Shown: positions 1 to 11,657, counted from the first letter of the stretch. The stretch: 64,000 nt of DNA from Orbaceae bacterium ESL0721 (GCA_029433365.1 JAQTHZ010000002.1:124001-188000); one strand, 5' to 3'. Notes: generated by a model from the sequence alone, not told the origin. Numbers and translations are program-made.

Positions 1-1319
1 CAGATAATAAATTGGTCATCACATCACGTAATGCAGAATTGACAATTATTGATTCTCTAGGACGTATGAAAGAGACCTACAAAGTCCCTTACGGTTCTAT
101 ACTGACCAAAGGTAACGGTACAGAAGTCGAAGCTGGTGAGACAATTGCGCATTGGGATCCACATACTATGCCACTCATCTCTGAAGCTAAAGGTTTTGTC
201 CGCTTTGTTGATATGGTTGATGGTCAAACAATTACTCGACAAACTGATGAGTTAACAGGTTTATCATCAATTGTAGTATTGGATGTTGCAGAACGTACTG
301 GTGTTGGTAAAGATCTACGTCCAGCAATCAAAATTGTCGATGCTAAAGGCAAAGATGTATTTGTCCCTGGTTCTGAATTATTGGCACAATACTTCTTACC
401 TGGTAAAGCGTTAGTACAGTTAGAAGATGGTGCAGAAGTTAATGTTGGTGATACGTTAGCTCGTATTCCGCAAGCATCTGTTGGTACTAAAGATATTACA
501 GGTGGTTTACCACGAGTAGCTGATCTCTTTGAAGCAAGAAAACCAAAAGAGCCAGCAATTCTTGCTGAGATCGATGGTATTGTCTCCTTCGGTAAAGAGA
601 CTAAAGGTAAACGTCGCTTAATTATTACACCACTTGATGGCAGCGAACCATATGAAGAGATGATCCCTAAATGGCGTCAACTTAACGTATTCGAAGGTGA
701 GCAAGTTGGACGTGGTGATGTAATTTCTGACGGCCCTGAATCAGCGCATGATATTTTACGTCTGCGTGGTGTTAATGCTGTAACACGATACATTGTAAAT
801 GAGGTTCAAGAAGTTTATCGTCTACAAGGTGTAAAAATCAACGATAAACATATTGAAGTTATCGTACGTCAAATGTTACGTAAGGCAACGGTTATTAATC
901 CTGGTGATTCTCGTCTTCTTGAAGGTGAGCAGTTAGAAGTTTCACGCCTTAAGATTATTAATCGTGAACTTGCAGCACAAGACAAAGAGCCAGTTACCTA
1001 CTTACATGATCTATTAGGTATCACTAAAGCTTCATTAACAACAGAGTCGTTCATCTCGGCAGCATCATTCCAAGAGACAACTCGCGTATTAACTGAAGCA
1101 GCAGTTGCAGGTAAAAATGATGAGTTACGTGGACTCAAAGAGAATGTTATTGTAGGTCGCTTGATTCCAGCAGGGACAGGTTATGCTTACCATAAAGAAC
1201 GTCTACGTAAACGTGCAATGCCGATAGTTGAAGAAGAGGTCATTGATGCTCCTATTTCAGCTGCTGAAGCAACAGCTAATTTGGCAGAATTGCTTAATTC
1301 AGCTGAAGAGAATGCATAA
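1..1319 (+). CDS. rpoC: RNA polymerase beta' subunit, C-terminal part (5' end outside window)
   Basis: This is the last roughly 440 codons of the catalytic beta' subunit of RNA polymerase. The reading frame is already open at the first base of the window (codons start at base 3), so the gene begins upstream; the TTG at base 12 is internal. The sequence follows enterobacterial RpoC closely: [44 protein letters not shown] (split here: [21 protein letters not shown]), [10 protein letters not shown], then the jaw and C-terminal segment with [20 protein letters not shown] and [13 protein letters not shown]. The acidic, alanine-rich tail after residue 410 is variable in this family. A strong terminator follows the stop codon. 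Identity is certain. Confidence 0.98.
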   Translation, partial: DNKLVITSRNAELTIIDSLGRMKETYKVPYGSILTKGNGTEVEAGETIAHWDPHTMPLISEAKGFVRFVDMVDGQTITRQTDELTGLSSIVVLDVAERTGVGKDLRPAIKIVDAKGKDVFVPGSELLAQYFLPGKALVQLEDGAEVNVGDTLARIPQASVGTKDITGGLPRVADLFEARKPKEPAILAEIDGIVSFGKETKGKRRLIITPLDGSEPYEEMIPKWRQLNVFEGEQVGRGDVISDGPESAHDILRLRGVNAVTRYIVNEVQEVYRLQGVKINDKHIEVIVRQMLRKATVINPGDSRLLEGEQLEVSRLKIINRELAAQDKEPVTYLHDLLGITKASLTTESFISAASFQETTRVLTEAAVAGKNDELRGLKENVIVGRLIPAGTGYAYHKERLRKRAMPIVEEEVIDAPISAAEATANLAELLNSAEENA

Positions 1320-1341
1320 TAAAACGTTTTAATTTGTAAAT

Positions 1342-1376
1342 AAAAATAGCACGTTAGTTAACGTGCTATTTTTTTA
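1342..1376 (+). terminator. Intrinsic terminator of the rpoBC operon
   Basis: An 11-bp perfect stem, ATAGCACGTTA paired with TAACGTGCTAT, with a 2-base loop, is preceded by an A-run and followed by seven T residues. It starts 22 bases after the rpoC stop. Confidence 0.92.
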
Positions 1377-1416
1377 TCTAAAATCTTCTATGCATGTAAT
1401 ACATATATGCATGAAA

Positions 1417-1429
1417 ATGTTTTAGGGTT
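1417..1429 (+). repeat. 13-base recurrent motif, copy 1 (exact)
   Basis: ATGTTTTAGGGTT on the plus strand, in the rpoC-yceD gap. It is one of seven exact copies in the window; the upstream flank is AAA, as in several other copies. Confidence 0.75.
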
Positions 1430-1606
1430 AATACAAATACGTAAATAATAAAAGTAATCGACTCAAAATTTTGTTACATAAAAAAATCTTAAATAAGTTT
1501 AATTAGATCTCTTTTAATTAAAAGATCATTCAATAATAACTAGATTTAAAAGTTTAATGATAATTAAATAATTTATATTATTATTTTATAATATTATTGT
1601 TCCCCA

Positions 1607-1635
1607 TTGACGAAATGGTTAATTAAAGGTAATAT
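1607..1635 (+). promoter_or_regulatory. Candidate sigma-70 promoter for yceD-rpmF-plsX-fab
   Basis: TTGACG (-35) and TAATAT (-10) are separated by 17 bases. The predicted start of transcription falls only a few bases before the yceD ATG at 1645, so the message would have almost no 5' leader. No good Shine-Dalgarno sequence lies close to that ATG; AAAGGT is about 15 bases upstream. Confidence 0.5.
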
Positions 1636-1644
1636 GCGCGCCTT

Positions 1645-2154
1645 ATGCAAAATAGATTACCAATTACAGTAGATCCTATAAAGGCAGCTCAGAAAAGGCT
1701 TGACTATATTGGTCATTACCCAATCAAAAGCGTTACACGGATCGAAGGGTTAAAAAGTGATATTGAATGTAGCTTATCATTCTATTATGATGAGCAGAAA
1801 TTGTGTGTCATTGCTATTGAAGCAGAAGCAACATTAGAACAAGTTTGTCAACGTTGCTTTAAACCGTTTATTACGCATATAAAAGTAAAGAACAAATTTA
1901 GCCCTGTTAAGAGTGATACTCAGGCAGAGGTACTACCGGAATATTATGAGCCAGCATTCTTTAACGAATTTGGCGAAGTAGATATATTGGCACTAATTGA
2001 AGATGAGATGATTCTCTCTTTACCTATTGCACCGGTACATGATAGTAAACACTGCGAAGTGTCAGAGGCAGATCTGGTATTTGGTGAAATTTCAGTTGAT
2101 AATGAGAAACCAAATCCATTTGCAATTTTAGCTAGTTTAAAGAATAAGGAGTAA
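1645..2154 (+). CDS. yceD: YceD / DUF177 family protein (23S rRNA accumulation protein)
   Basis: A 169-residue YceD homologue, close to the E. coli length of 173. The family contributes to 23S rRNA accumulation and is almost always coded next to rpmF, as here. Visible marks are the N-terminal [17 protein letters not shown] block, the zinc-knuckle-like CQRC near residue 70, the acidic [15 protein letters not shown] segment and the C-terminal [12 protein letters not shown]. The start fits the family N-terminus although the ribosome binding site is poor. rpmF begins 6 bases after the stop, so the two are surely cotranscribed. Confidence 0.95.
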   Translation: MQNRLPITVDPIKAAQKRLDYIGHYPIKSVTRIEGLKSDIECSLSFYYDEQKLCVIAIEAEATLEQVCQRCFKPFITHIKVKNKFSPVKSDTQAEVLPEYYEPAFFNEFGEVDILALIEDEMILSLPIAPVHDSKHCEVSEADLVFGEISVDNEKPNPFAILASLKNKE

Positions 2155-2159
2155 ATTCC

Positions 2160-2327
2160 ATGGCTGTTCAACAGAATCGTAAGACTCGCTCTAAACGTGA
2201 TATGCGTCGTTCGCATGATGCATTAACTGCTGCTAATATTTCAGTTGATGAATCAGGCAAAACACATTTACGTCACCATGTAACCGCTGATGGCTATTAT
2301 CGTGGACGTAAAGTAATTAATAAGTAA
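2160..2327 (+). CDS. rpmF: 50S ribosomal protein L32
   Basis: A 55-residue protein beginning [20 protein letters not shown] and ending [11 protein letters not shown], a clear match to bacterial L32 (57 residues in E. coli), a component of the large ribosomal subunit. It is of the zinc-free type, with no cysteine pairs. The start is set by AAGGAG eight or nine bases upstream. It sits between yceD and plsX, the arrangement that links ribosome and membrane lipid synthesis in gammaproteobacteria. Confidence 0.97.
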   Translation: MAVQQNRKTRSKRDMRRSHDALTAANISVDESGKTHLRHHVTADGYYRGRKVINK

Positions 2328-2397
2328 TTAAATTTATATTACTAGTTAATTATCATTGCCGTTTAACTATTTTTAGCACATTTTTTTAGGTGATATT

Positions 2398-3516
2398 TTG
2401 GATAATCTAACCATTGCGTTAGATGCGATGAGCGGGGATTTTGGTCCTCGCGTCACTGTCCCTGCTGCTGTTCATGCACTAAACAGATATCCAAATCTTA
2501 CTCTTTTTCTGGTAGGTGAACCTACCGAAATTGTTCCGCTATTACCTAAAAAAATCTCCTACCATATTGAATCCCAAACTGTTAACTCACTTAAAAGTGA
2601 TCATCGTAAAAATAGTTCTGAAACAGATATCCCTAGCAATAAAGTACGCTTAATTATTACTCCTTCAACATCGGTTATCTCCAATAATATAAAACCATCT
2701 CAAGCTGTTCGACATAGCCAAGGTTCATCAATGCGAATTGCACTTGAGCTAGTGAAGGATAAAAGAGCAGAAGCTTGTATTAGTGCTGGCAATACAGGAG
2801 CACTAATGGGGTTATCAAAATTACTTTTACACGCAATAAAGGGTATTGACCGTCCTGCTTTAGTTGCTAGTTTGCCTACTTTAAATCATAAGAATATGAT
2901 TGTATTAGATCTAGGTGCCAATGCTGAATGTAATAGTGATATGCTTGTCCAATTTGCAACGATGGGATCGATTTTGTCTAATTCTCTCTATGGAATAAAA
3001 AATCCCCGCGTTGCTTTACTCAATATTGGCATTGAAGAGAGTAAAGGGTTAGATAAAATTCGTTCAGCTGCTATGATACTGAATGCAAATTCAATCAATT
3101 ATATCGGTTATTTAGAGGGTAATGAGCTATTATCTGGCAAAACAGATGTTTTAGTTTGTGATGGTTTTGTTGGTAATGTCACTTTAAAAACTGTCGAAGG
3201 CTTAATGCGTATTTTTATGTCACCATTTACCCTCTCAAATCAAAAACACTCTTTTTTCACAAAATTGACCAACTTCTGGCTGCAAAAAAAAATATCAAAA
3301 AATTTTGGTTATTTAGATCCTGAACGATATAATGGGGCCTGTTTGCTTGGGTTACAAAGTATTGTGATTAAAAGTCATGGCGGTGCAAACCAGAAATTAC
3401 TCTTTTCTGCTATAGAGCAGGCCATTTTAGCAATTAAACAGAATATACCAGATAGAATTGCAGCTAGCCTCTCTTCCATCTTAACGAACAGCGAAAATCA
3501 ATTGAACGAACGATAA
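2398..3516 (+). CDS. plsX: Phosphate acyltransferase PlsX
   Basis: PlsX converts acyl-ACP and phosphate to acyl-phosphate, the donor for PlsY in phosphatidic acid synthesis, and acts at the membrane surface. The protein starts at a TTG with an AGG seven bases upstream and opens with [20 protein letters not shown]. Other family marks are [53 protein letters not shown] and [10 protein letters not shown]. At 372 residues it is longer than E. coli PlsX (356), mainly because of a hydrophilic insertion around residues 57-80. It is followed directly by fabH in the same operon. Confidence 0.96.
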   Translation: MDNLTIALDAMSGDFGPRVTVPAAVHALNRYPNLTLFLVGEPTEIVPLLPKKISYHIESQTVNSLKSDHRKNSSETDIPSNKVRLIITPSTSVISNNIKPSQAVRHSQGSSMRIALELVKDKRAEACISAGNTGALMGLSKLLLHAIKGIDRPALVASLPTLNHKNMIVLDLGANAECNSDMLVQFATMGSILSNSLYGIKNPRVALLNIGIEESKGLDKIRSAAMILNANSINYIGYLEGNELLSGKTDVLVCDGFVGNVTLKTVEGLMRIFMSPFTLSNQKHSFFTKLTNFWLQKKISKNFGYLDPERYNGACLLGLQSIVIKSHGGANQKLLFSAIEQAILAIKQNIPDRIAASLSSILTNSENQLNER

Positions 3517-3530
3517 GAGCGAATAAGTTG

Positions 3531-4484
3531 ATGTATACAAAGATATTAGGAACAGGAAGTTATCTTCCTAAACAGGTAAGGACAAATGCTGATCTTGAAA
3601 AACTTGTTGATACAAGTGATGAATGGATTACAACGCGCACAGGTATTAAAGAACGTCATATCGCGTCACCAGATGAAACAATTACTAGCATCTCTTATGA
3701 AGCAGCTTGTCAAGCTATTGAAATGGCAGGAGTTGATAAGCATTCGATCGAACTTATTATTGTTGCTACATCAACATCTGAAAATGCATTCCCAAGTTCA
3801 GCAGCCCAATTACAAGCTAAGTTAGGTATTGATGATCTCATCGCATTTGATATCTCAGCCGCCTGTTCAGGCTTTATTTATGCACTTGATATTGCTGATA
3901 AATACATAAAAAGCGGTGTAATTAAAAACGCTTTAGTTATCGGCGCAGATATGTTAACCCGTGGTTTAGATCCAGAAGATCGTGGAACCCTTGTTATATT
4001 TGGGGATGGTGCAGGCGCCGTGGTATTAGGTGCATCTAACGAACCTGGGATCATTGCTTCACATTTACATGCCGATGGCCGTTATGGTGACCTATTAAAA
4101 TATCCTTATGTTGATCGTCGTAATATGAGTAATCCTGCTTATATGACCATGCAAGGTAATGATGTATTTAAAATAGCAGTACGCGAGCTATCAGATCTGG
4201 TCGATGAAATTCTAACGGAAAATAATATTGATAAATCTGAACTTGATTGGCTAGTACCTCACCAAGCAAATCTACGCATTATCGCTGCCACCGCAAAACG
4301 GCTAAACATGGGTATGGATAAAGTGATTGTAACTTTAGATAAACAGGGTAATACTTCGGCCGCGTCTGTCCCTTGCGCTCTCGATATTGGTATCCGTGAT
4401 GGTCGTATTAAGCGTGGACAACTTATTTTATTAGAGGCATTCGGAGGTGGATTTGTTTGGGGTTCAGCCTTAGTAAGGTTCTAA
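3531..4484 (+). CDS. fabH: Beta-ketoacyl-ACP synthase III (KAS III)
   Basis: FabH starts fatty acid synthesis by condensing acetyl-CoA with malonyl-ACP. The product is 317 residues, the same as E. coli FabH, from [13 protein letters not shown] to WGSALVRF. The catalytic Cys112 lies in SAACSGF, the active-site histidine in VPHQANLRI and the asparagine in [13 protein letters not shown]. The ATG at 3531 is chosen over the TTG one codon upstream because it gives the exact family N-terminus. fabD follows after 63 bases. Confidence 0.97.
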   Translation: MYTKILGTGSYLPKQVRTNADLEKLVDTSDEWITTRTGIKERHIASPDETITSISYEAACQAIEMAGVDKHSIELIIVATSTSENAFPSSAAQLQAKLGIDDLIAFDISAACSGFIYALDIADKYIKSGVIKNALVIGADMLTRGLDPEDRGTLVIFGDGAGAVVLGASNEPGIIASHLHADGRYGDLLKYPYVDRRNMSNPAYMTMQGNDVFKIAVRELSDLVDEILTENNIDKSELDWLVPHQANLRIIAATAKRLNMGMDKVIVTLDKQGNTSAASVPCALDIGIRDGRIKRGQLILLEAFGGGFVWGSALVRF

Positions 4485-4547
4485 TAGAGTTGCTCAAAAA
4501 TAGTTATTAAAAAACTGAATTTAAATAACCAAATCAAGGATAAAATA

Positions 4548-5486
4548 ATGACCAAATTTGCAATGGTATTTCCTGGTCAAGGATCGCAGTCTGTAGGTAT
4601 GTTAAGTGATCTTGCCGAACATTATGCAATTGTTAAAAGTACCTTTGACGAAGCATCAGCTGTACTTGGTTATGATTTATGGGCTTTAGTTCAAAATGGT
4701 CCTGCTGATGAGCTAAATAAAACTTGGCATACCCAACCTGCTTTACTAGCAGCATCTGTCGCTATTTTTAGAGTATGGCAAGAAGTAAATGGCCCACAGC
4801 CTGCATTTATGGCAGGTCATAGCTTAGGTGAATACTCCGCATTAGTTTGTGCTGGTGTAATCGATTTTAAAGATGCCATAAAACTGGTGGAATCTCGTGG
4901 CAAATTTATGCAAGATGCGGTGCCAAATGGCACAGGCGCTATGTATGCAATCATTGGACTTGATAATGAATCGATTGCCAATGCCTGCAAACAGGCTGAA
5001 CAAGGTGAAGTTGTTGCTCCGGTTAATTTTAATTCACTAGGTCAAGTTGTAATAGCAGGTAATAAAAATGCGGTTGAACGCGCTGCAACACTTTGTAAAG
5101 AAGCTGGTGCTAAACGCGCACTACCCCTTGCAGTAAGTGTGCCTTCACACTGTCAATTAATGAAACCCGCTGCCGATAAATTGGCTACTATGCTAGAAGA
5201 GATAGTATTCAATTCACCAAAATTTGCTGTCATTAATAATGTTAATGTTAAAACTGAATCCGATGCTGTGCAGATTAAAACTGCATTAGTTGAACAACTT
5301 TATAGTCCAGTTAGATGGAGTGAATCAGTTGAAGAGATGGCAAAACAGGGTGTAACACTATTAGTTGAAATGGGGCCTGGCAAAGTATTAACAGGGCTAA
5401 CCAAACGTATTGTAGATTCACTATCTAGCTGTGTGGTAAATGATACAGCATCATTAGAAAATGCATTAGAACAGACAAAATCTTAA
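4548..5486 (+). CDS. fabD: Malonyl-CoA:ACP transacylase
   Basis: FabD loads malonate from CoA onto acyl carrier protein. The 312-residue protein begins MTKFAMVFPGQGSQSVGML and carries the nucleophile Ser92 in GHSLGEY, the arginine-bearing SRGKFMQ and the catalytic histidine in VPSHCQLMKP. Length and sequence agree with enterobacterial FabD throughout, including GPGKVLTGLTKRIV near the C-terminus. An AAGGA sequence precedes the ATG. It is the fifth gene of the fab operon. Confidence 0.97.
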   Translation: MTKFAMVFPGQGSQSVGMLSDLAEHYAIVKSTFDEASAVLGYDLWALVQNGPADELNKTWHTQPALLAASVAIFRVWQEVNGPQPAFMAGHSLGEYSALVCAGVIDFKDAIKLVESRGKFMQDAVPNGTGAMYAIIGLDNESIANACKQAEQGEVVAPVNFNSLGQVVIAGNKNAVERAATLCKEAGAKRALPLAVSVPSHCQLMKPAADKLATMLEEIVFNSPKFAVINNVNVKTESDAVQIKTALVEQLYSPVRWSESVEEMAKQGVTLLVEMGPGKVLTGLTKRIVDSLSSCVVNDTASLENALEQTKS

Positions 5487-5521
5487 AAAAAGTTTTGACA
5501 TCGAACAGAAACGAGGTAGTT

Positions 5522-6256
5522 ATGAACCTTTCAGGTAAAATTGCTTTAGTTACAGGCGCAAGCCGTGGAATTGGTAAAGCAATTGCAGAAAAATTAGTTG
5601 CTTGTGGTGCAACAGTGGTTGGAACAGCGACTACAGAGAGTGGTGCAGAAGCAATTAGCAAATATTTAGGATCTCACGGAAAAGGATTTGCATTAAATGT
5701 TACCGATGAAACGTCAATCGAATCAACACTGAATGCAATCAAAAATGAGTTTGGTGATATTGATATTTTAGTAAATAATGCAGGTATCACCCGCGATAAT
5801 CTATTAATGCGTATGAAAGATGATGAGTGGCTAGATATTCTTAACACAAATCTAACATCAATATTCCGTCTATCTAAAGCGCTCATGCGTTCAATGATGA
5901 AAAAGCGTTATGGCAGAATTATCACCATTGGTTCTGTTGTTGGAACAATGGGTAATGCAGGGCAAGCTAACTATGCTGCAGCTAAAGCAGGGTTAATCGG
6001 TTTTAGCAAATCTTTAGCGCGTGAAGTTGGTTCTCGAGGTATTACTGTCAACGTTGTTGCTCCCGGTTTTATTGCAACCGATATGACAGATGCATTAACT
6101 GATGAACAAAAAGCAGCTACTTTAGCTCAAGTACCTATGGGGCGTTTAGGATCACCTGCTGATATTGCCAATGCAGTTGCTTTTTTAGCTTCTGATGAGG
6201 CAGCTTACATTACTGGGGAAACTTTACATGTCAATGGCGGCATGTATATGGTTTAA
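5522..6256 (+). CDS. fabG: 3-oxoacyl-ACP reductase
   Basis: An NADPH-dependent short-chain dehydrogenase that reduces 3-oxoacyl-ACP. The start is the ATG at 5522, with GAGG upstream, which gives the standard 244 residues; an upstream TTG would add nine residues without support. The cofactor motif TGASRGIG is at residues 12-19, NNAG follows near residue 86, and the catalytic Ser and YxxxK are in GSVVGTMGNAGQANYAAAK. The C-terminal GETLHVNGGMYMV is conserved. Confidence 0.97.
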   Translation: MNLSGKIALVTGASRGIGKAIAEKLVACGATVVGTATTESGAEAISKYLGSHGKGFALNVTDETSIESTLNAIKNEFGDIDILVNNAGITRDNLLMRMKDDEWLDILNTNLTSIFRLSKALMRSMMKKRYGRIITIGSVVGTMGNAGQANYAAAKAGLIGFSKSLAREVGSRGITVNVVAPGFIATDMTDALTDEQKAATLAQVPMGRLGSPADIANAVAFLASDEAAYITGETLHVNGGMYMV

Positions 6257-6405
6257 TTTATTTGTATAGTGTAAAATAGAGCGATATTTTAGCTAAATCG
6301 AACAAAAATCAAACAAATGGGTTGGAAAATGATTGCATCTTTTTCAACATTTTATAAACTTACACCACCGTCACTTTTGACGATTTTTATAGGAAAAAAA
6401 AGAGT

Positions 6406-6639
6406 ATGAGCACTATTGAAGAGCGAGTTAAGAAAATTATTGTTGAGCAATTAGGTGTGAAAGAAGAGGAAGTAAAAAACGCATCTTCTTTTGTTGAAGA
6501 TCTTGGCGCAGACTCACTTGATACAGTTGAATTAGTTATGGCTTTAGAAGAAGAATTCGATACTGAAATTCCTGATGAAGAAGCTGAAAAGATTACTACT
6601 GTACAAGCAGCAATCGATTATGTTACTGCAAATCAATAA
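6406..6639 (+). CDS. acpP: Acyl carrier protein
   Basis: A 77-residue, strongly acidic four-helix carrier protein. Ser37 in the [18 protein letters not shown] segment is the 4'-phosphopantetheine attachment site. It is nearly identical to enterobacterial AcpP. The 149-base gap before it probably holds its own promoter, as is usual for this very highly expressed gene, but I could not fix clear -35 and -10 boxes. A hairpin terminator follows. Confidence 0.98.
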   Translation: MSTIEERVKKIIVEQLGVKEEEVKNASSFVEDLGADSLDTVELVMALEEEFDTEIPDEEAEKITTVQAAIDYVTANQ

Positions 6640-6660
6640 ATTTAACTGATTGTTCAAGAT

Positions 6661-6690
6661 AGGCGATCATAAGATCGCCTAGTTTTCCTT
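6661..6690 (+). terminator. Hairpin terminator after acpP
   Basis: AGGCGATC and GATCGCCT pair across a 4-base loop (6661-6680), followed by AGTTTTCCTT. It lies 21 bases after the acpP stop, and some read-through to fabF is likely. Confidence 0.7.
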
Positions 6691-6731
6691 ATTTATTCTC
6701 ATTTCATCTCAATCCTTTTCAGGAGGACAAC

Positions 6732-7976
6732 GTGTCTAAACGCAGAGTTGTTATTACTGGAATGGGCATGATATCTCCAGTTGGTAATACAGTTGAGTCC
6801 ACTTGGCAAGCATTATTAGCAAGTCAAAGCGGTGTAGAACTCATTGAACACTTTGATACAGCCCCTTTCGCAACACGTTTTGCTGCTATGGTAAAAGGCT
6901 TTAACAGCGAAGATTATAATATTTCCCGTAAAGATGCGCGTAAAATGGACTATTTTATCCAATATGGCATTGCAGCAGGTATACAAGCAATGCAAGACGC
7001 GGGTTTTGAAATTACAGACGAAAATGCTACACGAGTCGGGTGCGCAATTGGTTCTGGTATTGGTGGTCTTGGGTTAATTGAAGAAAATCATAGTGCATTA
7101 ATTCATAGTGGACCACGTAAAATTAGTCCTTTTTTTGTTCCTTCTACCATTGTTAATATGATTTCAGGTCATCTATCCATTATTTATGGACTCAAAGGAC
7201 CAAGTATCACAATTGCAACAGCTTGTTCCTCAGGTGTTCATAATATTGGTCATGCTGCTCGCATAATCGCTTATGGTGATGCCGATGCGATGTTAGCTGG
7301 TGGTGGCGAAAAAGCTAGCACTCCACTTGGTATTGGTGGTTTCGGTGCAGCACGCGCGCTCTCTACACGTAATGATGATCCTAAAGCAGCAAGTCGACCA
7401 TGGGATAAAGATCGTGACGGTTTTGTACTAGGTGATGGTGCAGGAATTCTCTTTTTAGAGGAGTATGAACATGCCAAAAAACGTGGTGCAAAAATTTATG
7501 CTGAAGTGGTTGGATTTGGTATGAGTAGCGATGCTTATCACATGACTTCACCTCCTGCTGATGGTAATGGTGCCGCACGTGCTATGGAGTGCGCGCTACG
7601 AGATGCTGGTGTAACAGCTGAGCAAGTTGGTTATATCAATGCTCACGGCACATCAACACCGGCTGGTGATAAAGCGGAGACAGAGGCAGTAAAAGCAATC
7701 TTTAAAGATAATGCCCATAACGTCATGGTAAGTTCAACTAAATCTATGATTGGACATCTTTTAGGTGCGGCTGGCGCTGTTGAATCAATTTTTTCAGTAT
7801 TAGCACTACGAGATCAGGCTGTCCCGCCAACAATTAATTTGGACAATCCTGATGAAGGTTGTGATTTAGATTATGTTCCGCATACAGCTCGTCAAGTTAA
7901 GAATTTAGAATATACCCTTTGTAACTCATTTGGATTTGGTGGTACTAACGGATCCATTCTCTTTAAAAGAGTATAA
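6732..7976 (+). CDS. fabF: Beta-ketoacyl-ACP synthase II (KAS II)
   Basis: FabF elongates acyl-ACP chains with malonyl-ACP. A GTG start preceded by a strong AGGAGGA gives 414 residues. The nucleophile Cys165 lies in [14 protein letters not shown], and the two catalytic histidines are in [14 protein letters not shown] and [13 protein letters not shown]. The glycine-rich end [14 protein letters not shown] is conserved. The sequence favours FabF over FabB ([20 protein letters not shown]). It is the last gene of the fab cluster. Confidence 0.96.
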   Translation: MSKRRVVITGMGMISPVGNTVESTWQALLASQSGVELIEHFDTAPFATRFAAMVKGFNSEDYNISRKDARKMDYFIQYGIAAGIQAMQDAGFEITDENATRVGCAIGSGIGGLGLIEENHSALIHSGPRKISPFFVPSTIVNMISGHLSIIYGLKGPSITIATACSSGVHNIGHAARIIAYGDADAMLAGGGEKASTPLGIGGFGAARALSTRNDDPKAASRPWDKDRDGFVLGDGAGILFLEEYEHAKKRGAKIYAEVVGFGMSSDAYHMTSPPADGNGAARAMECALRDAGVTAEQVGYINAHGTSTPAGDKAETEAVKAIFKDNAHNVMVSSTKSMIGHLLGAAGAVESIFSVLALRDQAVPPTINLDNPDEGCDLDYVPHTARQVKNLEYTLCNSFGFGGTNGSILFKRV

Positions 7977-7983
7977 CCCCATC

Positions 7984-8012
7984 TTTCCGCTACTTATAGG
8001 TAGCGGAAATAG
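7984..8012 (+). terminator. Possible terminator after fabF
   Basis: A perfect 10-bp stem, TTTCCGCTAC with GTAGCGGAAA, has a short loop and begins 8 bases after the fabF stop. There is no continuous T-run, so termination may be partial. Confidence 0.5.
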
Positions 8013-8080
8013 CACTTTAATTACCTAATATACTTCAATAAATTGACCCTTTCAGTAATACTTTAATAAACTATAACTAA

Positions 8081-8110
8081 CTGATAGATCTATTTTGCTT
8101 ATGTTATAAT
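8081..8110 (+). promoter_or_regulatory. Candidate promoter of dnaE
   Basis: A perfect TATAAT at 8105-8110 with an extended TGT just upstream. CTGATA sits 18 bases upstream as a weak -35. It lies 34 bases before the dnaE ATG. Confidence 0.55.
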
Positions 8111-8143
8111 CGCGCTTAATGACTTTTTATTATTAATAATACT

Positions 8144-11100
8144 ATGGCTGATCCAAAATTTATCCATCTTCATGTACACAGTGATTTTTCAATGGTTGAT
8201 GGTATTGCAAAAATAGATACGCTTGTTAATGCAGTAAACAATATGCATATGCCAGCATTTGCACTTACCGATTTTACCAATTTATGTGGACTCGTTAAAT
8301 TTTATGGTTCTGCAATGGCAAAAGGCATTAAGCCAATTATAGGTGCAGATCTTATTGTTCAAGATGCGACCAATGAACTTTATGAATTAACGCTGCTTGC
8401 TGCCAATAATGAGGGTTATCACAATCTTACGCTTCTAATTTCAAAAGCGTATCAGCGTGGTTATATTGGTGATGCTCCTGTTATTGATCAAGCTTGGTTA
8501 AGCGAACATCATAATGGTTTGATTATTCTAGCTGGTCGCAAAAGCGATATAGGATTAGCAATAAATCGTGATAATAAGGTGATGCTAGATAGTGCCATAA
8601 CCTTTTATAATCAATATTTCCCTAACCATCTCTATTTAGAACTAGTACGAACCAATCGTATAAATGAAGATCAATTTATACAAGCAGCAGTTAACCTTTC
8701 TGCAAAGCACAATATACCGGTTGTTGCTAGTAATGATGTGAAATTTTTGCAATCGACCGACTTCGAAGCACATGAAATACGCGTAGCCATTCATGATGGG
8801 AATACACTTGATGATCCCAACCGCCCTAAAAATTATTCGCAAGAACAATATTTACGTACCCAAGAGGAGATGTGTGAACTCTTCTCTGATATTCCAGAAG
8901 CATTAGCCAATAGTGTTGAAATAGCTAAAAGGTGTAACGTCACAATTCGATTAGGTGAATATTTTCTACCTAAATTCCCAACTGGTGATATGTCGACCGA
9001 AGAGTTCTTAATTTTTAAAGCACGTGAAGGGTTAGAAGAGCGGCTCACTTTACTTTTTCCTGATCCAGAAGAGCGTTCACAGCGACGCCTAGAGTATGAT
9101 GAACGACTAGAAACCGAATTAACAGTAATTAACCAGATGGGATTCCCTGGTTACTTCTTGATTGTAATGGAATTTATTCAGTGGTCAAAAGATAACGATA
9201 TTCCCGTCGGCCCAGGGCGTGGTTCTGGCGCTGGCTCTCTTGTTGCCTACTCTTTGAAAATTACTGACTTAGATCCATTGGCATTTGATCTCCTTTTTGA
9301 ACGCTTTTTAAATCCAGAGCGTGTCTCAATGCCCGATTTTGATGTCGATTTCTGTATGGAAAAGCGCGATTTAGTTATTGATCACGTTGCCGAAATGTAT
9401 GGTCGTGATGCAGTTTCGCAAATTATCACTTTCGGTACCATGGCAGCTAAGGCGGTAATTCGTGATGTTGGACGTGTATTAGGTCACCCCTACGGCTTTG
9501 TTGATCGTATCGCTAAACTAATTCCACTCGATTTAGGTATGACACTAAATAAAGCATTTGAAGTTGAACCGCAACTACAAGAGCTCTACGATCATAACGA
9601 AGAGGTAAAGAGTTTAATTGATATTGCTCGTCAACTTGAAGGGGTTACTCGCAATGCGGGTAAACATGCAGGTGGTGTTGTCATATCACCAACTAAAATT
9701 ACCGATTTTTCACCAATCTACTGCGATCCAGAGGGGAATCACCCAGTTACACAATTTGATAAAAGTGATGTTGAATATGCTGGTTTAGTCAAATTTGACT
9801 TTTTAGGTTTACGCACATTAACCATCATTGATTGGGCAATTAAGATGATCAATGAGCGTCAAGAACGTGAAGGTAAACCTAAAATTGATATTAACCATAT
9901 CCCTCTTGATGATGCAAAATCTTTTGAACTGCTCCTTAAAGCTGAAACAACTGCTGTATTCCAGTTAGAATCACGTGGTATGAAAGATCTTATCCGTCGA
10001 CTTAAACCCGACTGTTTTGAGGATATGATCGCTTTAGTTGCTCTATTTCGGCCAGGCCCACTACAATCAGGCATGGTAGATAATTTTATCGATCGTAAAC
10101 ATGGGATTGAGAAGGTCTCCTATCCTGATATCAACCATCAACATGAATCACTCAAACCAATTTTAGAACCAACTTATGGTATTATTCTCTATCAAGAACA
10201 GGTTATGCAAATAGCCCAAACATTAGCAGGTTACTCATTAGGCGGCGCTGATCTGCTCCGTCGAGCTATGGGGAAAAAGAAACCAGAAGAGATGGCAAAA
10301 CAGCGCTCTGTATTTAAAGAGGGTGCAGAGAAACAGGGCATTGATGGTGAACTCTCAATGCATATCTTCGATCTGGTTGAAAAATTTGCTGGTTATGGCT
10401 TTAATAAATCTCACTCCGCTGCTTATGCTCTGGTCTCATATCAAACATTGTGGTTAAAAACCCATTACCCAGCTGAATTTATGGCAGCGGTAATGACTGC
10501 CGATATGGATAATACCGATAAAATCGTTGGATTAGTAGATGAATGTTTGCGTATGGGGCTAAAGGTTAATCCACCAAATATTAATAGCGGTCTATACCAT
10601 TTTCACGTAAATGAAAAAGGCGAAATAGTTTATGGTATTGGCGCAATAAAAGGTGTAGGTGAAGGTCCTATTGAGGCTATAGTTGAAGCGCGTAATAGCG
10701 GCGGATTCTTCAAAGATATATTTGAGCTCTGTGCTCGTACCGATATCAAAAAGATTAACCGTCGTGTGCTCGAAAAACTGACAATGGCTGGTGCCTTCGA
10801 TAAAATTGGTCCTCACCGTGCTGCTATCCTAAATAAGATTACCGAAGCGATACAGATGGCGGAACAGCACGCGAAAGCAGCAGATATTGGTCAAGAAGAT
10901 ATGTTTGGCATACTAGCTGAAACACCGGAACAGGTAGAAAATGCCTATGCACAAGTACCTGAATTACCAGAACAGGTATTATTAGAAGGTGAGCGCGATG
11001 CTTTAGGGTTATACCTCTCAGGTCATCCAGTAACACAATATTTAAAAGAGCTAAACCGTTATTCTGGTGGACTACGCATTAGTGAAGCAGTGCCAACAGG

Positions 11101-11614
11101 TTGGGGTAAAGTGGCAACATTAGCAGGGATCATTACTGATGTTAGAATAAAAATGACTAAACGGGGGAATAAAATTGGTATTTTCACCCTCAATGATCGT
11201 TCTGGGCATATTGATGCTACTCTATTTGCCGAATCACTTGAAAAATATGGTCATTTATTAGTAAAAGATAAGATTGTGATTATTACTGGGCAGATCAGCC
11301 ATGATGATTTTAATGGTGGACTTAAAATGTCGGTTCGTGAAGTGGTAGATTTGAGTGAAGCGCGAGCCAAATATGTAAAAGGGATCGCGCTTACATTAAA
11401 AGAGGAGCAGGCAGATCGCATGTTATTACAGCAGTTGCAACAGTTATTAGAACCTTTTAGAAAAGGGAGTGTGCCCGTTAATCTCTACTATTATCGTACT
11501 GATGCAGTTGTACGAGTAAAATTTGGTACCACATGGCGTGTTATCCCTGATGATAGATTACTAATTGATTTAAAAACATTACTAGGTAATGATCGCGTTG
11601 AACTTGCTTTTTAA
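8144..11614 (+). CDS. dnaE: DNA polymerase III alpha subunit
   Basis: The replicative polymerase catalytic subunit, 1156 residues (1160 in E. coli). The N-terminal PHP domain opens [15 protein letters not shown]. The palm carries the metal-binding aspartates in PDFDVDF (D400 and D402) and in [11 protein letters not shown] (D552). Other blocks include [48 protein letters not shown] and [21 protein letters not shown]-terminal OB-fold covers about residues 975-1060. It is followed by accA as in E. coli. Confidence 0.98.
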   Translation: MADPKFIHLHVHSDFSMVDGIAKIDTLVNAVNNMHMPAFALTDFTNLCGLVKFYGSAMAKGIKPIIGADLIVQDATNELYELTLLAANNEGYHNLTLLISKAYQRGYIGDAPVIDQAWLSEHHNGLIILAGRKSDIGLAINRDNKVMLDSAITFYNQYFPNHLYLELVRTNRINEDQFIQAAVNLSAKHNIPVVASNDVKFLQSTDFEAHEIRVAIHDGNTLDDPNRPKNYSQEQYLRTQEEMCELFSDIPEALANSVEIAKRCNVTIRLGEYFLPKFPTGDMSTEEFLIFKAREGLEERLTLLFPDPEERSQRRLEYDERLETELTVINQMGFPGYFLIVMEFIQWSKDNDIPVGPGRGSGAGSLVAYSLKITDLDPLAFDLLFERFLNPERVSMPDFDVDFCMEKRDLVIDHVAEMYGRDAVSQIITFGTMAAKAVIRDVGRVLGHPYGFVDRIAKLIPLDLGMTLNKAFEVEPQLQELYDHNEEVKSLIDIARQLEGVTRNAGKHAGGVVISPTKITDFSPIYCDPEGNHPVTQFDKSDVEYAGLVKFDFLGLRTLTIIDWAIKMINERQEREGKPKIDINHIPLDDAKSFELLLKAETTAVFQLESRGMKDLIRRLKPDCFEDMIALVALFRPGPLQSGMVDNFIDRKHGIEKVSYPDINHQHESLKPILEPTYGIILYQEQVMQIAQTLAGYSLGGADLLRRAMGKKKPEEMAKQRSVFKEGAEKQGIDGELSMHIFDLVEKFAGYGFNKSHSAAYALVSYQTLWLKTHYPAEFMAAVMTADMDNTDKIVGLVDECLRMGLKVNPPNINSGLYHFHVNEKGEIVYGIGAIKGVGEGPIEAIVEARNSGGFFKDIFELCARTDIKKINRRVLEKLTMAGAFDKIGPHRAAILNKITEAIQMAEQHAKAADIGQEDMFGILAETPEQVENAYAQVPELPEQVLLEGERDALGLYLSGHPVTQYLKELNRYSGGLRISEAVPTGWGKVATLAGIITDVRIKMTKRGNKIGIFTLNDRSGHIDATLFAESLEKYGHLLVKDKIVIITGQISHDDFNGGLKMSVREVVDLSEARAKYVKGIALTLKEEQADRMLLQQLQQLLEPFRKGSVPVNLYYYRTDAVVRVKFGTTWRVIPDDRLLIDLKTLLGNDRVELAF

Positions 11615-11615
11615 C

Positions 11616-11657
11616 AAACTAATAAAGCTATTACTTCATAAATAGCTTTATTAGTTT
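11616..11657 (+). terminator. Long perfect hairpin after dnaE
   Basis: A 17-bp perfect stem, AAACTAATAAAGCTATT with AATAGCTTTATTAGTTT, and an 8-base loop begin directly after the dnaE stop codon. The stem is AT-rich and ends in TTT. Confidence 0.65.

Noticed and set aside
12-1319. TTG at base 12 as the start of a complete gene
   Set aside because: The frame is open to the left edge and the residues before it match internal RpoC sequence; this is a truncated rpoC.
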